Assembly (NCBI GenBank): GCA_035535995.1
Contig: DATLOZ010000014.1
Span: forward strand, 1 to 64,000
DNA from: JANYCO01 sp035535995
GTDB lineage: Bacteria > Bacteroidota > Bacteroidia > Cytophagales > Cytophagaceae
Direction: 5' to 3'
Length of the DNA stretch: 64,000 nucleotides
Shown here in pieces: positions 9,952-18,512 of the stretch. The position numbers and the translations under genes were made by a program. The notes under the pieces are model-generated. The model was not told the DNA's origin. It saw only the letters and a list, made by a program, of their open reading frames with translations, and made no database searches. Within the stretch, counting starts at the first letter, position 1; every line of letters begins with the position of its first letter.

Positions 9952-10411
9952 ATTTTTTACCGTCCTATAAATTCCAACCTCAATAAGTAAGTGAGTAAGT
10001 ATCAAATTATTTGCCTTGAGTAACAATGTAGAAATGGCTCACATTGCAAAATATCTATAAATTATTGCAATTTACTAACTAATTACGATTATTCAAATAA
10101 TAAATAGCAGTTTACTAGGTAAGAAAATACCGTTAAAAAGGTAGTTATCAGAATATTTTCGGGATTTTTAGAAAGGTTTTAGCGGTTACTTTTTAAAATA
10201 TGTTGAAATTACCCTTAAAAAGGCCTTCTCTGGGGGACTTAGCTATGTATTATTTTAGCTGAAAACAATAAAATTTCAGCCGCAAAAAATGTAACCTAAA
10301 ATAAGAGTTGCCGTATAACAGGCTTTTTATGCACTAAAAAAGATGATTCCTTACTAAACTTTCAGGCATGAACGAACGCTTTCTCTGGCATAAGTCATGT
10401 AACATAGAAAA
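9952..10411. other. Gene-free stretch upstream of the secreted protein
   Basis: About 460 nt of AT-rich sequence between the HxlR gene end and the start of the secreted protein gene. I see no coding frame, repeat or terminator that I can defend; it presumably carries the promoter of the 6598-9951 gene. Confidence 0.5.
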
Positions 10412-10795
10412 TTATTTTCCCATCACCTGGCTTCTATGCTCCATTCCTAACTTTACAAGATCCTTAATCACTTGTTGCATCGATTGTCCATAATCGGTAA
10501 GCTTGTATTCTACGGTGATAGGAATATCCAACACTACCTGGCGCGTAATGATCTGGTTATTTTCCAAATCTTTTAATACAGAAGAAAGGATCCTGGAAGA
10601 AATACCGGGAATATTTTTTTGAAATTCTCTGAATCTTCTTTTTTTAAATTCCAACAAACATAAGATCACCTCCATCTTCCATTTGCCTTTGAGCACTTCT
10701 AAAAGATCGTGTGCGGCGTGCAGCTTTTTAGTACAATCGCTGAAGCCCTCGCTGGGCTTGGAATTAAGCATCATGTTAAGGGGACAACCTGCCAT
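10412..10795 (-). CDS. HxlR-family winged-helix transcriptional regulator
   Basis: 127 residues with the HxlR signature: a conserved Cys near the N-terminus (SDCTKK), then LKGKWKMEVILCLLEFKKRRFREFQKNI, SSRILSSVLKDLE and a C-terminal VEYKLTDYG wing. HxlR proteins bind DNA as dimers and often sense electrophiles or redox state through the N-terminal Cys. It is transcribed divergently from the DoxX-like gene 160 nt away, the usual arrangement for a regulator and its target, so it probably controls that gene. The inducer is unknown. Confidence 0.92.
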   Translation of the reverse strand: MAGCPLNMMLNSKPSEGFSDCTKKLHAAHDLLEVLKGKWKMEVILCLLEFKKRRFREFQKNIPGISSRILSSVLKDLENNQIITRQVVLDIPITVEYKLTDYGQSMQQVIKDLVKLGMEHRSQVMGK

Positions 10796-10861
10796 AATTT
10801 TGTTTTTTTTGATTTCCGGTTACTAATTGGTTACCGCTGCAAAACGGATTGCTATTCTGCC

Positions 10862-10869
10862 TAAATTTG
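10862..10869 (+). promoter_or_regulatory. Possible -7 box for the DoxX-like gene
   Basis: TAAATTTG matches the Bacteroidota -7 consensus TAnnTTTG, but there is no TTTG at the usual -33 spacing. A direct repeat of GGTTAC at 10818-10823 and 10829-10834 in the same divergent region may be an HxlR operator; this is inference only. Confidence 0.3.
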
Positions 10870-10954
10870 TGGAAATAAAAGTTACTACAAAAAAAGTAGC
10901 CCTACAAGTACTCAATGCTTTTAGTAAGTTTTTAATAAAACTAAAAATGGTCAT

Positions 10955-11290
10955 ATGAAAATAGCAAAAACAATTTTTACCTGGCTCGTCGGCATCCTGT
11001 TTATCCTCACAGGATTAATGAAATTGCTGAAGCTCGATAGTATGTCGATCGAAATATTTGCAAGAGCACATTATCCTACGATGCTTTTTTATCTGGCAGG
11101 TTTGTTTGAATTAGCCGGAGGGATTTTGCTGCTCACTAAATCTTACAAACGTCTCGGCGCTTCCCTGATCGCCGTGATCATGCTCGGCGCAATCTTTACG
11201 CATTTGTATCTCAAAGATGCTTTCGGGCATTTGATCGTGCCGGTGCTTTTGTTGATCTATGCTGCAATCATAGTAAGAAAATCAAAGTAA
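10955..11290 (+). CDS. DoxX-like small integral membrane protein
   Basis: 111 residues with four predicted membrane helices (about 5-25, 44-62, 70-88 and 92-107) and the DoxX-type pattern GILFILTGLMKLL and LAGLFELAGGILLL. DoxX/DoxD-like proteins are inner-membrane proteins of poorly defined function, often linked to thiol or quinone redox stress. Its divergent HxlR neighbour fits that picture. No catalytic residues can be assigned. Confidence 0.85.
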   Translation: MKIAKTIFTWLVGILFILTGLMKLLKLDSMSIEIFARAHYPTMLFYLAGLFELAGGILLLTKSYKRLGASLIAVIMLGAIFTHLYLKDAFGHLIVPVLLLIYAAIIVRKSK

Positions 11291-11350
11291 TTATTATTGC
11301 GTTCTTTGTAGCGAAAGACAAAAATTTTCAAACCCAAAGTGCGCAAAAAA

Positions 11351-12193
11351 TCAAAGTACATACAGCAATCCCAAGCGTGCACCATAGGTCCAACGCTGCA
11401 GGAAGTAGTTGTCCTTATATTCCAGGGTGGAAGTAAAGTTCATCCGCATATACGGTTCCAGCATCAGCTTTATACTTCGGTTATTGAAAAATAAAAATTT
11501 CAAAGCTGCTTGCCCTCCTAATATCCATCGGGCATCGCGGTGCGCATCGCTGCTATTGAGCACAAGTGTAGGATTGGAGTAGTCGAGTTCTTTATTGTCT
11601 TTGTTGGACAACAATCTTGAGAGCAACAGATCTACATTAGGAATAAGAGAGATCTTACTTTTTCTGAAAAGCCAGTAGCCAACTCCTGTAGAAAGATCGA
11701 GGTATTGGTAAATATTTTTTCTATTTATATTTCCCGAAAGGCTATCGCTGTGTTTAAAACTTTCACGAAAAGAAGAGCTGGCAAGACCTGCGGAAAAAGT
11801 GATTTTTTTACCAGAAGGATTATACCGCAATCCTATTCCAAATCCAAAGCCTGGCAAGGGCTTTGCAACCTTTCGCAGTTCGGCCTTGTAGTTGGCGAGG
11901 TCTTCGCATAGACAATGCCTATTCTTGTAAAGAAAAGAAGCACCATATAATTCAAGAAACCAATGTTTGTAGATATTTTCTTCCTGCGTGATCGCGCGCC
12001 TTACCACGACCGGGTCTTCATAAATATAAACTACTGAATCTTCTTCTGCAAGCGTACTGTCTTGTTGCGCATAACTGACAATGCTGATCAACGCAATAAA
12101 AAGTGTCAGATATAATTTTCTTAAAATTTTATTATCGTTTCTTGCGAACCCTGTTAGTATCGAGTGCGATGATCGTATCTCTTTTGGTAACAT
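11351..12193 (-). CDS. Outer-membrane beta-barrel protein, third gene of an ECF module
   Basis: The C-terminal 200 residues alternate polar and hydrophobic in barrel style (PLPGFGFGIGLRYNPSGKK, ARWILGGQAALKFLFFNNRS) and end in an aromatic-rich strand. A signal peptide (LRKLYLTLFIALISIVSYAQQ) begins only at residue 23. The ATG at 12193 would add 22 residues and overlap the upstream gene by 62 nt. The likelier start lies at or near the ATT codon 12127-12125, four bases after the upstream stop. The gene follows an ECF sigma gene and a one-TM protein, matching the domains fused in the 19045-20787 gene. Its function is unknown; it may sense or report on the outer membrane. Confidence 0.75.
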   Translation of the reverse strand: MLPKEIRSSHSILTGFARNDNKILRKLYLTLFIALISIVSYAQQDSTLAEEDSVVYIYEDPVVVRRAITQEENIYKHWFLELYGASFLYKNRHCLCEDLANYKAELRKVAKPLPGFGFGIGLRYNPSGKKITFSAGLASSSFRESFKHSDSLSGNINRKNIYQYLDLSTGVGYWLFRKSKISLIPNVDLLLSRLLSNKDNKELDYSNPTLVLNSSDAHRDARWILGGQAALKFLFFNNRSIKLMLEPYMRMNFTSTLEYKDNYFLQRWTYGARLGLLYVL

Positions 12194-12710
12194 ACTTTAT
12201 TTTTTTGGGCGCTTTTTTTACTACAGAATCGACAATAGGTTTAACGGCAACAGCAGGCTGCACCGGAGTTATAGCAACGATTGTGTCTTTTTGTACCTTG
12301 GTAAGATCGGTCTCTGGCTTGACATTCGACAATACAGAATCTTTTTCCAAAAGATCCTTTGTTATGAAAATACTTCCTTTCTGCTTCTGAGGTTTGTCAA
12401 GTTTATTAGAAGATTGGTTTGTAATAGAAACAGAAGTGTCTGTAGAAATCATTTGTCTGGAATTATTTTGTAAGGTTGCCGGACTTGCCTCTTTCTTTTG
12501 ATAGAAAAACAGGAGAGCCACTGTTATTGTGGTAGCCAGTATGAGGAGATAATAAAGATTAAAGCGATTGTATGCAAACCGGAAAAAACTTTTTCGGTTC
12601 AAGGTAGAAGCCATACGATTCCATTGCGGATCAAAAGCAGTATCCAACTCGAATTCGTTCATTTCTTCCCGAATAAATTCGTCAAATTTTTTATCTAAAG
12701 AATCCTGCAT
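12132..12710 (-). CDS. One-TM protein, putative anti-sigma factor
   Basis: 192 residues: a cytoplasmic N-terminus of about 50 residues (FELDTAFDPQWNRMASTL), one membrane helix (YYLLILATTITVALLFFYQ) and a Ser/Thr/Lys-rich periplasmic part. It overlaps the sigma factor gene by 20 nt, which indicates translational coupling. The N-terminal pattern resembles that of the TM protein encoded after the other sigma factor at 19045. Position and topology suggest an anti-sigma role, but no canonical anti-sigma domain was recognised. Confidence 0.7.
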   Translation of the reverse strand: MQDSLDKKFDEFIREEMNEFELDTAFDPQWNRMASTLNRKSFFRFAYNRFNLYYLLILATTITVALLFFYQKKEASPATLQNNSRQMISTDTSVSITNQSSNKLDKPQKQKGSIFITKDLLEKDSVLSNVKPETDLTKVQKDTIVAITPVQPAVAVKPIVDSVVKKAPKKIKYVTKRDTIIALDTNRVRKKR

Positions 12711-13308
12711 CTGTCTTTTCCTTTCGTTTTGAATTCACTACGCCTATTAGGATCGATTGCAGTACCTTTCTCGCTCGTTGCAACCTAATTCTTGATAACT
12801 CTTCTTTAATATTCAACAACTCTGAAATTTCTTTGTGCGATAAACTGTCTATCACGTAAAGATTAAAAATGATCTTATAACTATCCTTTAACGAATTAAT
12901 TGCTTGAATAATTTCTTCCTTGGTGAGGTCTGCATCATAAATAGAATCCAGTTCAGATTCATTAGTACTGTATTCAGTCAGTGCTACTGTATCGTTTAGT
13001 ATTTTTTGTTCTTCTTCGTTGGCTTTTATTAAGTGTTTATTTTTTTTATTTATAAAATTGATCGAATGATTTACTACAATTCTCCTGATCCAACCTTCAA
13101 GAGAGCCTTCGCCGGAATAGGAGGAAATTTTTTGAAAAATTTTAACAAACGAATCATGTACGATGTCTTTAGCATCGTCGTATGACCCCGTGTAACGATA
13201 ACTCACAGCATTCATTTTTTTGCAAAAGCGATCGTACAATGCCTTTTGAGCACTGCGGTCATCTTTTTTACATCCGTCTATGATTTCACTCTCTACTGAG
13301 TAAGACAT
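12691..13308 (-). CDS. ECF RNA polymerase sigma factor
   Basis: 205 residues from the ATG at 13308 (MSYSVESEIIDGCKKDD...). Region 2 includes DDAKDIVHDSFVKIFQKI and EGSLEGWIRRIVVNHSINF; region 4 includes LKDSYKIIFNLYVIDSLSHKEISELL followed by the helix-turn-helix. The open frame begins at 13440, but the extra 44 residues have no homology-like pattern and a -7-like box lies between. First gene of a sigma / one-TM / barrel operon, divergent from a beta-propeller lipoprotein gene. Its closest visible relative is the sigma factor at 18513 (shared GSLEGWIRRI and SHKEI segments). Confidence 0.92.
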   Translation of the reverse strand: MSYSVESEIIDGCKKDDRSAQKALYDRFCKKMNAVSYRYTGSYDDAKDIVHDSFVKIFQKISSYSGEGSLEGWIRRIVVNHSINFINKKNKHLIKANEEEQKILNDTVALTEYSTNESELDSIYDADLTKEEIIQAINSLKDSYKIIFNLYVIDSLSHKEISELLNIKEELSRIRLQRARKVLQSILIGVVNSKRKEKTDAGFFR

Positions 13309-13335
13309 GGGTATAGAGTTTCTGTTACTGCAAAA

Positions 13336-13343
13336 CAAATATA
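13336..13343 (-). promoter_or_regulatory. Putative -7 box of the sigma factor operon
   Basis: On the minus strand TATATTTG fits TAnnTTTG and lies about 28 nt before the ATG at 13308. No good TTTG is present at -33. Confidence 0.4.
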
Positions 13344-13384
13344 ATATTTTCGGAGATAAATTTTTACTATATTTTTCTTCTATT

Positions 13385-13411
13385 TGTAACGGATTTAAAA
13401 CCGATGGTCTT
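13385..13411 (+). promoter_or_regulatory. ECF-type promoter candidate upstream of the lipoprotein gene
   Basis: TGTAACGG (13385-13392) and TGGTCTT (13405-13411) resemble the AAC-type -35 and GTC-type -10 of ECF promoters, with 19 nt from the AAC to the GTC. The start codon is 33 nt further on. The elements are close to the mirror-image pair at 18400-18480, which suggests control by one of the two ECF factors here. Confidence 0.5.
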
Positions 13412-13443
13412 TGTAGCATAAGCCAAATAAATGTTTTCAAATT

Positions 13444-14514
13444 ATGATAACGAAAAGAACGAAACTTTTAACCAGTAGCTTATTACTACCATGCTTATTT
13501 TTGATTTTTTTTACTGCGTGTAAAAAATGTCCGCTTATAGACCCGAGTCCAACTCCGACTCCGGATCCAGTAGAGCCCTCTTCTAATCCAGTAGAATCCT
13601 CTTCTACTATTGATACCTGGGCGTTGCGTATCACTTCGCTTTCTGGCAATTTGCTTGCAACGGATTTTGCAGACGCTAATACCGGTTATGTATGCGGTAT
13701 CGGAGGAATCTCTTACAAAACTACCGACGGAGGTACTACCTGGACGCCTATGACCAGCGGTACATCGGAAGATCTTTACCTGATGAAATTTATTAACAGT
13801 CAGAAAGGTTTTATGGCAGGAAACAACAACACGCTGGTTAAAACTACCGACGGTGGTGCTACCTGGACACCGGTATCCTTGACACCAACAGGTTATTACC
13901 GTTCGCTGATGTTTACAGATGACAACACTGGTTACCTGGGTGGAGTAGGCTGTATCTTCAAAACTACCGATGGCGGAGCTACCTGGACGCAGTATAGTAC
14001 GGCAGCAAATGTTAATTCTTATTGTGTTACATTTCTTACCCCCAACGTAGGATATTTCGGTGGATATAATATTTCTACCAATGTGGCAATCCTTATGAAG
14101 ACTACAGATGGCGGAGCTACCTGGACAAATATCAATAACGTCTCTACAATAGTAGGAAATGCAATTATAAATAAATTCTTCGCTACCGATGCTAATACAT
14201 TTTATCTATTTTCAAACACCGTAAATATTAATGCTTCCAAAGTATATAAAAGTACTGATGGCGGCGCGAACTGGAGCATAATCAAATCCGATGCAAATAA
14301 CTATAACACAAATGCAATCTTTACAGACACAACGCACGCCTATATCGTAGGCGGAAATGCTACTACAAATACAGGGGTGATATACAAAACCGCTGATGCA
14401 GGTGCTACATGGATTTCTGTACCCATTACTTCTCCTCTACTATACGGGTTGGATATAGTAAACAATGTTGCTTATTCATGTGGCAGAAACGGTGCTTTTG
14501 TAGTAGGGAAATAA
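13444..14514 (+). CDS. Lipoprotein with Ycf48-like/BNR beta-propeller repeats
   Basis: 356 residues. A lipoprotein signal peptide ends in a lipobox (FFTAC, Cys about residue 22), followed by a Pro/Ser-rich linker (PSPTPTPDPVEPSSN). A propeller follows with repeated KTTDGGATWT motifs about 45 residues apart (at least six copies), as in photosystem II assembly factor Ycf48 and sialidase-like BNR proteins. The blades are likely structural or binding. It faces away from the ECF sigma gene and has an ECF-like promoter, so it may be a target of that sigma factor. Substrate unknown. Confidence 0.85.
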   Translation: MITKRTKLLTSSLLLPCLFLIFFTACKKCPLIDPSPTPTPDPVEPSSNPVESSSTIDTWALRITSLSGNLLATDFADANTGYVCGIGGISYKTTDGGTTWTPMTSGTSEDLYLMKFINSQKGFMAGNNNTLVKTTDGGATWTPVSLTPTGYYRSLMFTDDNTGYLGGVGCIFKTTDGGATWTQYSTAANVNSYCVTFLTPNVGYFGGYNISTNVAILMKTTDGGATWTNINNVSTIVGNAIINKFFATDANTFYLFSNTVNINASKVYKSTDGGANWSIIKSDANNYNTNAIFTDTTHAYIVGGNATTNTGVIYKTADAGATWISVPITSPLLYGLDIVNNVAYSCGRNGAFVVGK

Positions 14515-14573
14515 TAAGTTCTCCGATAGAACACTCAAACTAAGTCTCTATGGGATTTATAAAAATATTTTTT

Positions 14574-15608
14574 TCACAATTCATACTTCGACAGTTTCCC
14601 ATTTTTATAGACATAAACTTCATAGAAGTGTTTATTAATTCCGTACACTTCTTCCAGTTCCACTTTATCGGCGCCTGCTGTCAAGCGTTTCACGGTCATC
14701 TGCTTGTCTTCAGGCAGATCATGGAAATTTATTTCATATTCTATTTCAAAAAATCCATCTTCAAATTCGAGTTCCATTTCAAACGTGCTTTGCCGCCATT
14801 TCATTTTCGTTTCCAATCCTTCTTCTTCTTCTTTGTATGAAAGCTGGACCTGATTTTCATTTTTAAAATTCAGCGAAGCATTCATTACCATTATAATACC
14901 TGAAAGTACCATGGCGCTGTAGCCGATCTTCTGAAAAATATTTTCACTTATATAGGGTAAAACTTTTCCTACTAATACAGAAGAGATAATAGCTGCCAAG
15001 GCAATCAGAAAACCGTATGTAATCACTTTCCCCGTCATCAACCCAAAAGAAGCATAAAGCGCTACTTTGATCAAATGTAGTAGCAACTCGTTCGTAGCTC
15101 TTGTAGCCACGATCTCTTCTTTGTTTAAACCGTAACGAAGATAGAAGCGATTGAAAAGTAAGCCTACTGCTCCTGTAAGCCCGGAAACAAAGCCTGCTGC
15201 GAACCCTACACCAAGCAGCAAGGTTTTAGGACTTTTTACAGCAGTGACCGTTTCATTTTTTTTTGTTTTGAAAAGTAATGGAATATTAGAAAGCAGAAAA
15301 ATCCCGAGCAGAAATTCCAGGTACATTGGATTCACATAAGTCAACAACCATGCGCCAAGGCAGACTGCCGGAAGCGCCGCTGGTACAAACCAGTAAACGA
15401 TCGACCAACGGATGTTGGAATAAAAAATGACAATCCTGGAAACAGAACTTGAAGCCGTACCGATCGACAAAGCCGCTGGTATTTGCGCACCTGGTAACAC
15501 AGCGCTCAAAACCGGGATTAATATAAAGCTGGCGCCACCGCCACACACCGCGCTCAGACCAAATGCCAATAAGGCGCATACGAATAAAAAGATTCCTGTT
15601 GTGATCAT
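14574..15608 (-). CDS. TauE/SafE-family permease with unusual acidic C-terminal extension
   Basis: About 344 residues from the ATG at 15608 (MITTGIFLFVCALLAFG...). Residues 1 to about 255 are the TauE/SafE (sulfite/organosulfonate exporter) fold with eight or so helices, including the GGGASFILIP and GFAAGFVSGLTGAVGLLFNR repeats. The last 90 residues are hydrophilic, acidic and beta-rich (YKEEEEGLETKMKW ... LSKYEL) and are not part of the usual family length of about 250. The extension is in frame with no sign of a frameshift. Transported substrate cannot be assigned. Upstream residues encoded to 15683 are not convincing. Confidence 0.85.
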   Translation of the reverse strand: MITTGIFLFVCALLAFGLSAVCGGGASFILIPVLSAVLPGAQIPAALSIGTASSSVSRIVIFYSNIRWSIVYWFVPAALPAVCLGAWLLTYVNPMYLEFLLGIFLLSNIPLLFKTKKNETVTAVKSPKTLLLGVGFAAGFVSGLTGAVGLLFNRFYLRYGLNKEEIVATRATNELLLHLIKVALYASFGLMTGKVITYGFLIALAAIISSVLVGKVLPYISENIFQKIGYSAMVLSGIIMVMNASLNFKNENQVQLSYKEEEEGLETKMKWRQSTFEMELEFEDGFFEIEYEINFHDLPEDKQMTVKRLTAGADKVELEEVYGINKHFYEVYVYKNGKLSKYEL

Positions 15609-15681
15609 TGTTTTTATGAACTGCGAACAATATAAAAATATAAATCTGATTTTTTTCTGATCATATGAAAAGTCATGATAC

Positions 15682-15714
15682 AAAAAAAGGCTCCGGAGTT
15701 AACCGGAGCCTTTG
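15682..15714 (-). terminator. Terminator of the SprB-like gene
   Basis: AAAGGCTCCGG and CCGGAGCCTTT arms with a 6-nt loop; minus-strand reading ends in seven Ts. Confidence 0.9.
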
Positions 15715-15742
15715 TACACTTGAAATCCAAACTATGTTTCTA

Positions 15743-18379
15743 CTAATCGGTGATCACTATTTTCTTGTACTGAATTTGTTCTCCGCTAAACAACTTAAGA
15801 ATATACACACCAGCGGTAAGTCCGTTTTTCTGTGTATCAAAAGATACGCTGTACGTGCCGGCATTCTGGCTGGTATGTGTTGCTACAGAAATTTCTTCGC
15901 CAATTGGAGAATATAGTTTTAACGCTACATCGGTATTAGAATCCAGTTTATACAAAATAGTAAGCATTCCAGAAGTAGGATTTGGAAAGGCTTGTAGAGG
16001 TTCTTCTTTGTATACTTCATTTCTTACTGCAGTCGTAGCAGAAAGTTTCAAGGTGTTTTTTACGGTATTGGTAGTTACAGGACTATTAAAATCAAAGTAC
16101 ACATTTGCTTTGTTTAAAATAGAAACGCCAAGCGGTGTAGATTTTTTTACTTTGATTGAAAAAGTTACAAACCCAATACTGTTCTCAGCATCCGAAATGC
16201 TGTCCGGAAGATTGATATTGTTGAATGTGAAACGCAGTGTTCCATTATACTCCTCTACCAGCACATTACTACTGCTGCTTACATCAGCGATCGAATGAGG
16301 ATCCAGATATTGGCTGAGGGTGTCTGTCAGCACTACTTTGTAAGCAGGCGCTGTACCGGTATTTTGGAAATGGATGATGTAATGCAAAACCGAATCTGCC
16401 GGATTGATGTATCCCTCGTCAGTGGCGCCCTGTGGAGCTACAGCAATCTCGTTAGGATCATACGATCCTATTACAACTGAATTACAAGTATCGTAATTAT
16501 TGCTGATCAACACTTCTCCTGTTACAGGTGTAACGAAACCAGACATTGGAACAAGCGTTCCAAGCGGCACCGAAGGGTCTACGTTAAATTGAACACTGAT
16601 CACACGCGATTCGCCTGGATTGAGGTTTGTGAAACTCCACTCGGCTGTTTGATTCGTTGGATTGTAGCTGTCGGCATTCGGATAAGCATTTCCGAAAGTC
16701 ACAATGCTGCTATGTGTTAAAGAGATCGTACCACTTTGCACAGACGAACCATTGTTGACATAATAAATACCTGTACTTCCTCCATAACCAGGGATCATGC
16801 TGAAGCACCACAAATTCACAGCAAGATCTTCTTTCCCCGGTTGTACCTGGTCGCTGAAATTATTATTGCTATATGTGTCGCCTAAGTTCGGAGCATTCAC
16901 CGAAATGGTATGACTTGCCGGGCATATATTGATCCAGTTATCAAGCGGTGTATGTGAAATCGTATACGAACCAGGAGACGTTACAAATAAATAAGCACCA
17001 TCTATACCCGTCCAGGTGATCAAACCATTGGAAAGGAAAACCATAGTATTGGCAATTCCATTTTCACCGGCCTCTTGCAGGCAATTGCCATTGATATCAT
17101 TGAATACTGTACCGGTGATAAAAACATTGGAGCAACTGATATCCTGATATACTCCGGTTGCTTTGGTTTTACTGCATCCTTGCGCATCGGTCACGGTTAG
17201 CTCATAGTTTCCCCAGTTGAGATTACTAATCGTTTCTGTGGTACCTCCGTTTGTCCAGGAGTAAGTATAAGGAGCCAAGCCACCGTCTACATAGGTACTG
17301 ATGATCCCTGAGCCGTCTGTACAAGAAGGACTCGAGCTGGAAAAGTAGATACTAAGATCGGTACTGTTTCCTACATGTACAGTGTCTGAAGACTTACAGC
17401 CGTTGGCATCGGTCACCACAGCAGTGTAGGTGCCGCGCACAAGCCCACTGACAGATGCCGAAGTGGCGCCATTGCTCCATAAATAAGTATAAGGTGATTG
17501 GCCCTGTGTTGCAGTTACGGAAGCGGTTCCGTCTGCGCTATTACAATTATTCGCATTGGTATGAGAAGTAGTCAATCCGAGGTAATTCAGATCCGTATTG
17601 CCGATCGTTACCTGATCTTTCCCGATACATCCATTGGCATCCGTCACAGTCACGTTATAGGTTCCCACGTTGGAGAGCGTGGCCACTGCAGAAGTCTGTA
17701 CTGGATTGCTGTTCCAGTAATACGTATAAGGCGCTTGCCCGCCGCTGGCAGTAACGGTAGCATTGGTAGAGCTGTTACAAGCGGTAGCAGAAACGGCAAC
17801 TGAAGTTTGAACCGTATAATCGCTTTCGATCCATATACTATCCAGGGCGGTGCAGCCATTCGCATCCGTTACTTTTATGGTCATCAGATCGGATTTGTTT
17901 AGACCGGTTACCGAGGCATTGGTAGAAATTACCGGATTTCCCGAATGGTATGGGAACATATAATTCCATTGATAAGCGTAAGGGCTGGCCCCGCCGCTTA
18001 CCGCTACTGAAGCGGTTCCATCGCTTTTACAGGTTTCCGGGGTCATCGACTTGGAAACGGTCAGTACAGGATCAATCGTAAACGGCTGCTGAATAGTTTG
18101 TCCATCCGCATCGGTGATTGAAATCGTATAGGTAGCTGGATAAAGTTCCGTGAGCGTTGGATTCGGGAAAACGTCTGTTCCAAATAAATTAAAACTATAA
18201 GGAGCAGTTCCCCCCGTTATATTGAATTGCGCGGTTCCATCATTATCGCAAGAAGGAGTAGTAATAACCTGGACCGACATCGGTGTTGACTGTGCTTTTA
18301 GCAAATGAGTGCTAAGCAGCAACAAAAATACAAGACATAATACTTGAGCTGGATTTTTAAAAGGTCTGTTTGTTTTCAT
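15743..18379 (-). CDS. SprB-repeat surface protein with T9SS type A domain
   Basis: 878 residues from the ATG at 18379: signal peptide ending LLKAQS, then about five SprB-like Ig repeats of roughly 80 residues with the signature GG.aPY.Y.W.......TVTDANGC. An SdrD-B/Cna-B-like domain follows (GTVFNDINGNCLQEAGENGI), then a conserved-repeat/DUF11-like region (YDPNEIAVAP, LHYIIHFQNTGTAPAYKVVL) and a T9SS sorting domain (LQAFPNPTSGM to the end). SprB repeats occur in gliding adhesins of Bacteroidota. The gene is divergent from an ECF sigma factor and has a strong ECF-like promoter facing it, so it is probably a direct sigma target. Confidence 0.88.
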   Translation of the reverse strand: MKTNRPFKNPAQVLCLVFLLLLSTHLLKAQSTPMSVQVITTPSCDNDGTAQFNITGGTAPYSFNLFGTDVFPNPTLTELYPATYTISITDADGQTIQQPFTIDPVLTVSKSMTPETCKSDGTASVAVSGGASPYAYQWNYMFPYHSGNPVISTNASVTGLNKSDLMTIKVTDANGCTALDSIWIESDYTVQTSVAVSATACNSSTNATVTASGGQAPYTYYWNSNPVQTSAVATLSNVGTYNVTVTDANGCIGKDQVTIGNTDLNYLGLTTSHTNANNCNSADGTASVTATQGQSPYTYLWSNGATSASVSGLVRGTYTAVVTDANGCKSSDTVHVGNSTDLSIYFSSSSPSCTDGSGIISTYVDGGLAPYTYSWTNGGTTETISNLNWGNYELTVTDAQGCSKTKATGVYQDISCSNVFITGTVFNDINGNCLQEAGENGIANTMVFLSNGLITWTGIDGAYLFVTSPGSYTISHTPLDNWINICPASHTISVNAPNLGDTYSNNNFSDQVQPGKEDLAVNLWCFSMIPGYGGSTGIYYVNNGSSVQSGTISLTHSSIVTFGNAYPNADSYNPTNQTAEWSFTNLNPGESRVISVQFNVDPSVPLGTLVPMSGFVTPVTGEVLISNNYDTCNSVVIGSYDPNEIAVAPQGATDEGYINPADSVLHYIIHFQNTGTAPAYKVVLTDTLSQYLDPHSIADVSSSSNVLVEEYNGTLRFTFNNINLPDSISDAENSIGFVTFSIKVKKSTPLGVSILNKANVYFDFNSPVTTNTVKNTLKLSATTAVRNEVYKEEPLQAFPNPTSGMLTILYKLDSNTDVALKLYSPIGEEISVATHTSQNAGTYSVSFDTQKNGLTAGVYILKLFSGEQIQYKKIVITD

Positions 18380-18399
18380 GATTTTGCTTATTTTTGAAC

Positions 18400-18480
18400 A
18401 AGACCTTAAAAATGATCTCTCAGGTTGCATCGCAAATAAATATTTTTTCCATGCAACCTTTCAATTTAAAAACAGGTCTT
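18400..18480. promoter_or_regulatory. Mirror-image ECF promoter pair between SprB-like gene and sigma factor
   Basis: Minus-strand copy: -35-like ATGCAACCT (18430-18422) and -10-like AGGTCTT (18406-18400), 21 nt before the ATG at 18379. Plus-strand copy: ATGCAACCT (18451-18459) and AGGTCTT (18474-18480), 32 nt before the GTG at 18513. The AAC-to-GTC distance is 22 and 21 nt, normal for ECF promoters. The two copies form an imperfect 30-nt inverted repeat with a 20-nt centre. The layout predicts that the sigma factor transcribes itself and the surface protein. Confidence 0.65.
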
Positions 18481-18512
18481 ATGCTAAATTTTGAAGATAC
18501 TGCACTTTTGCT

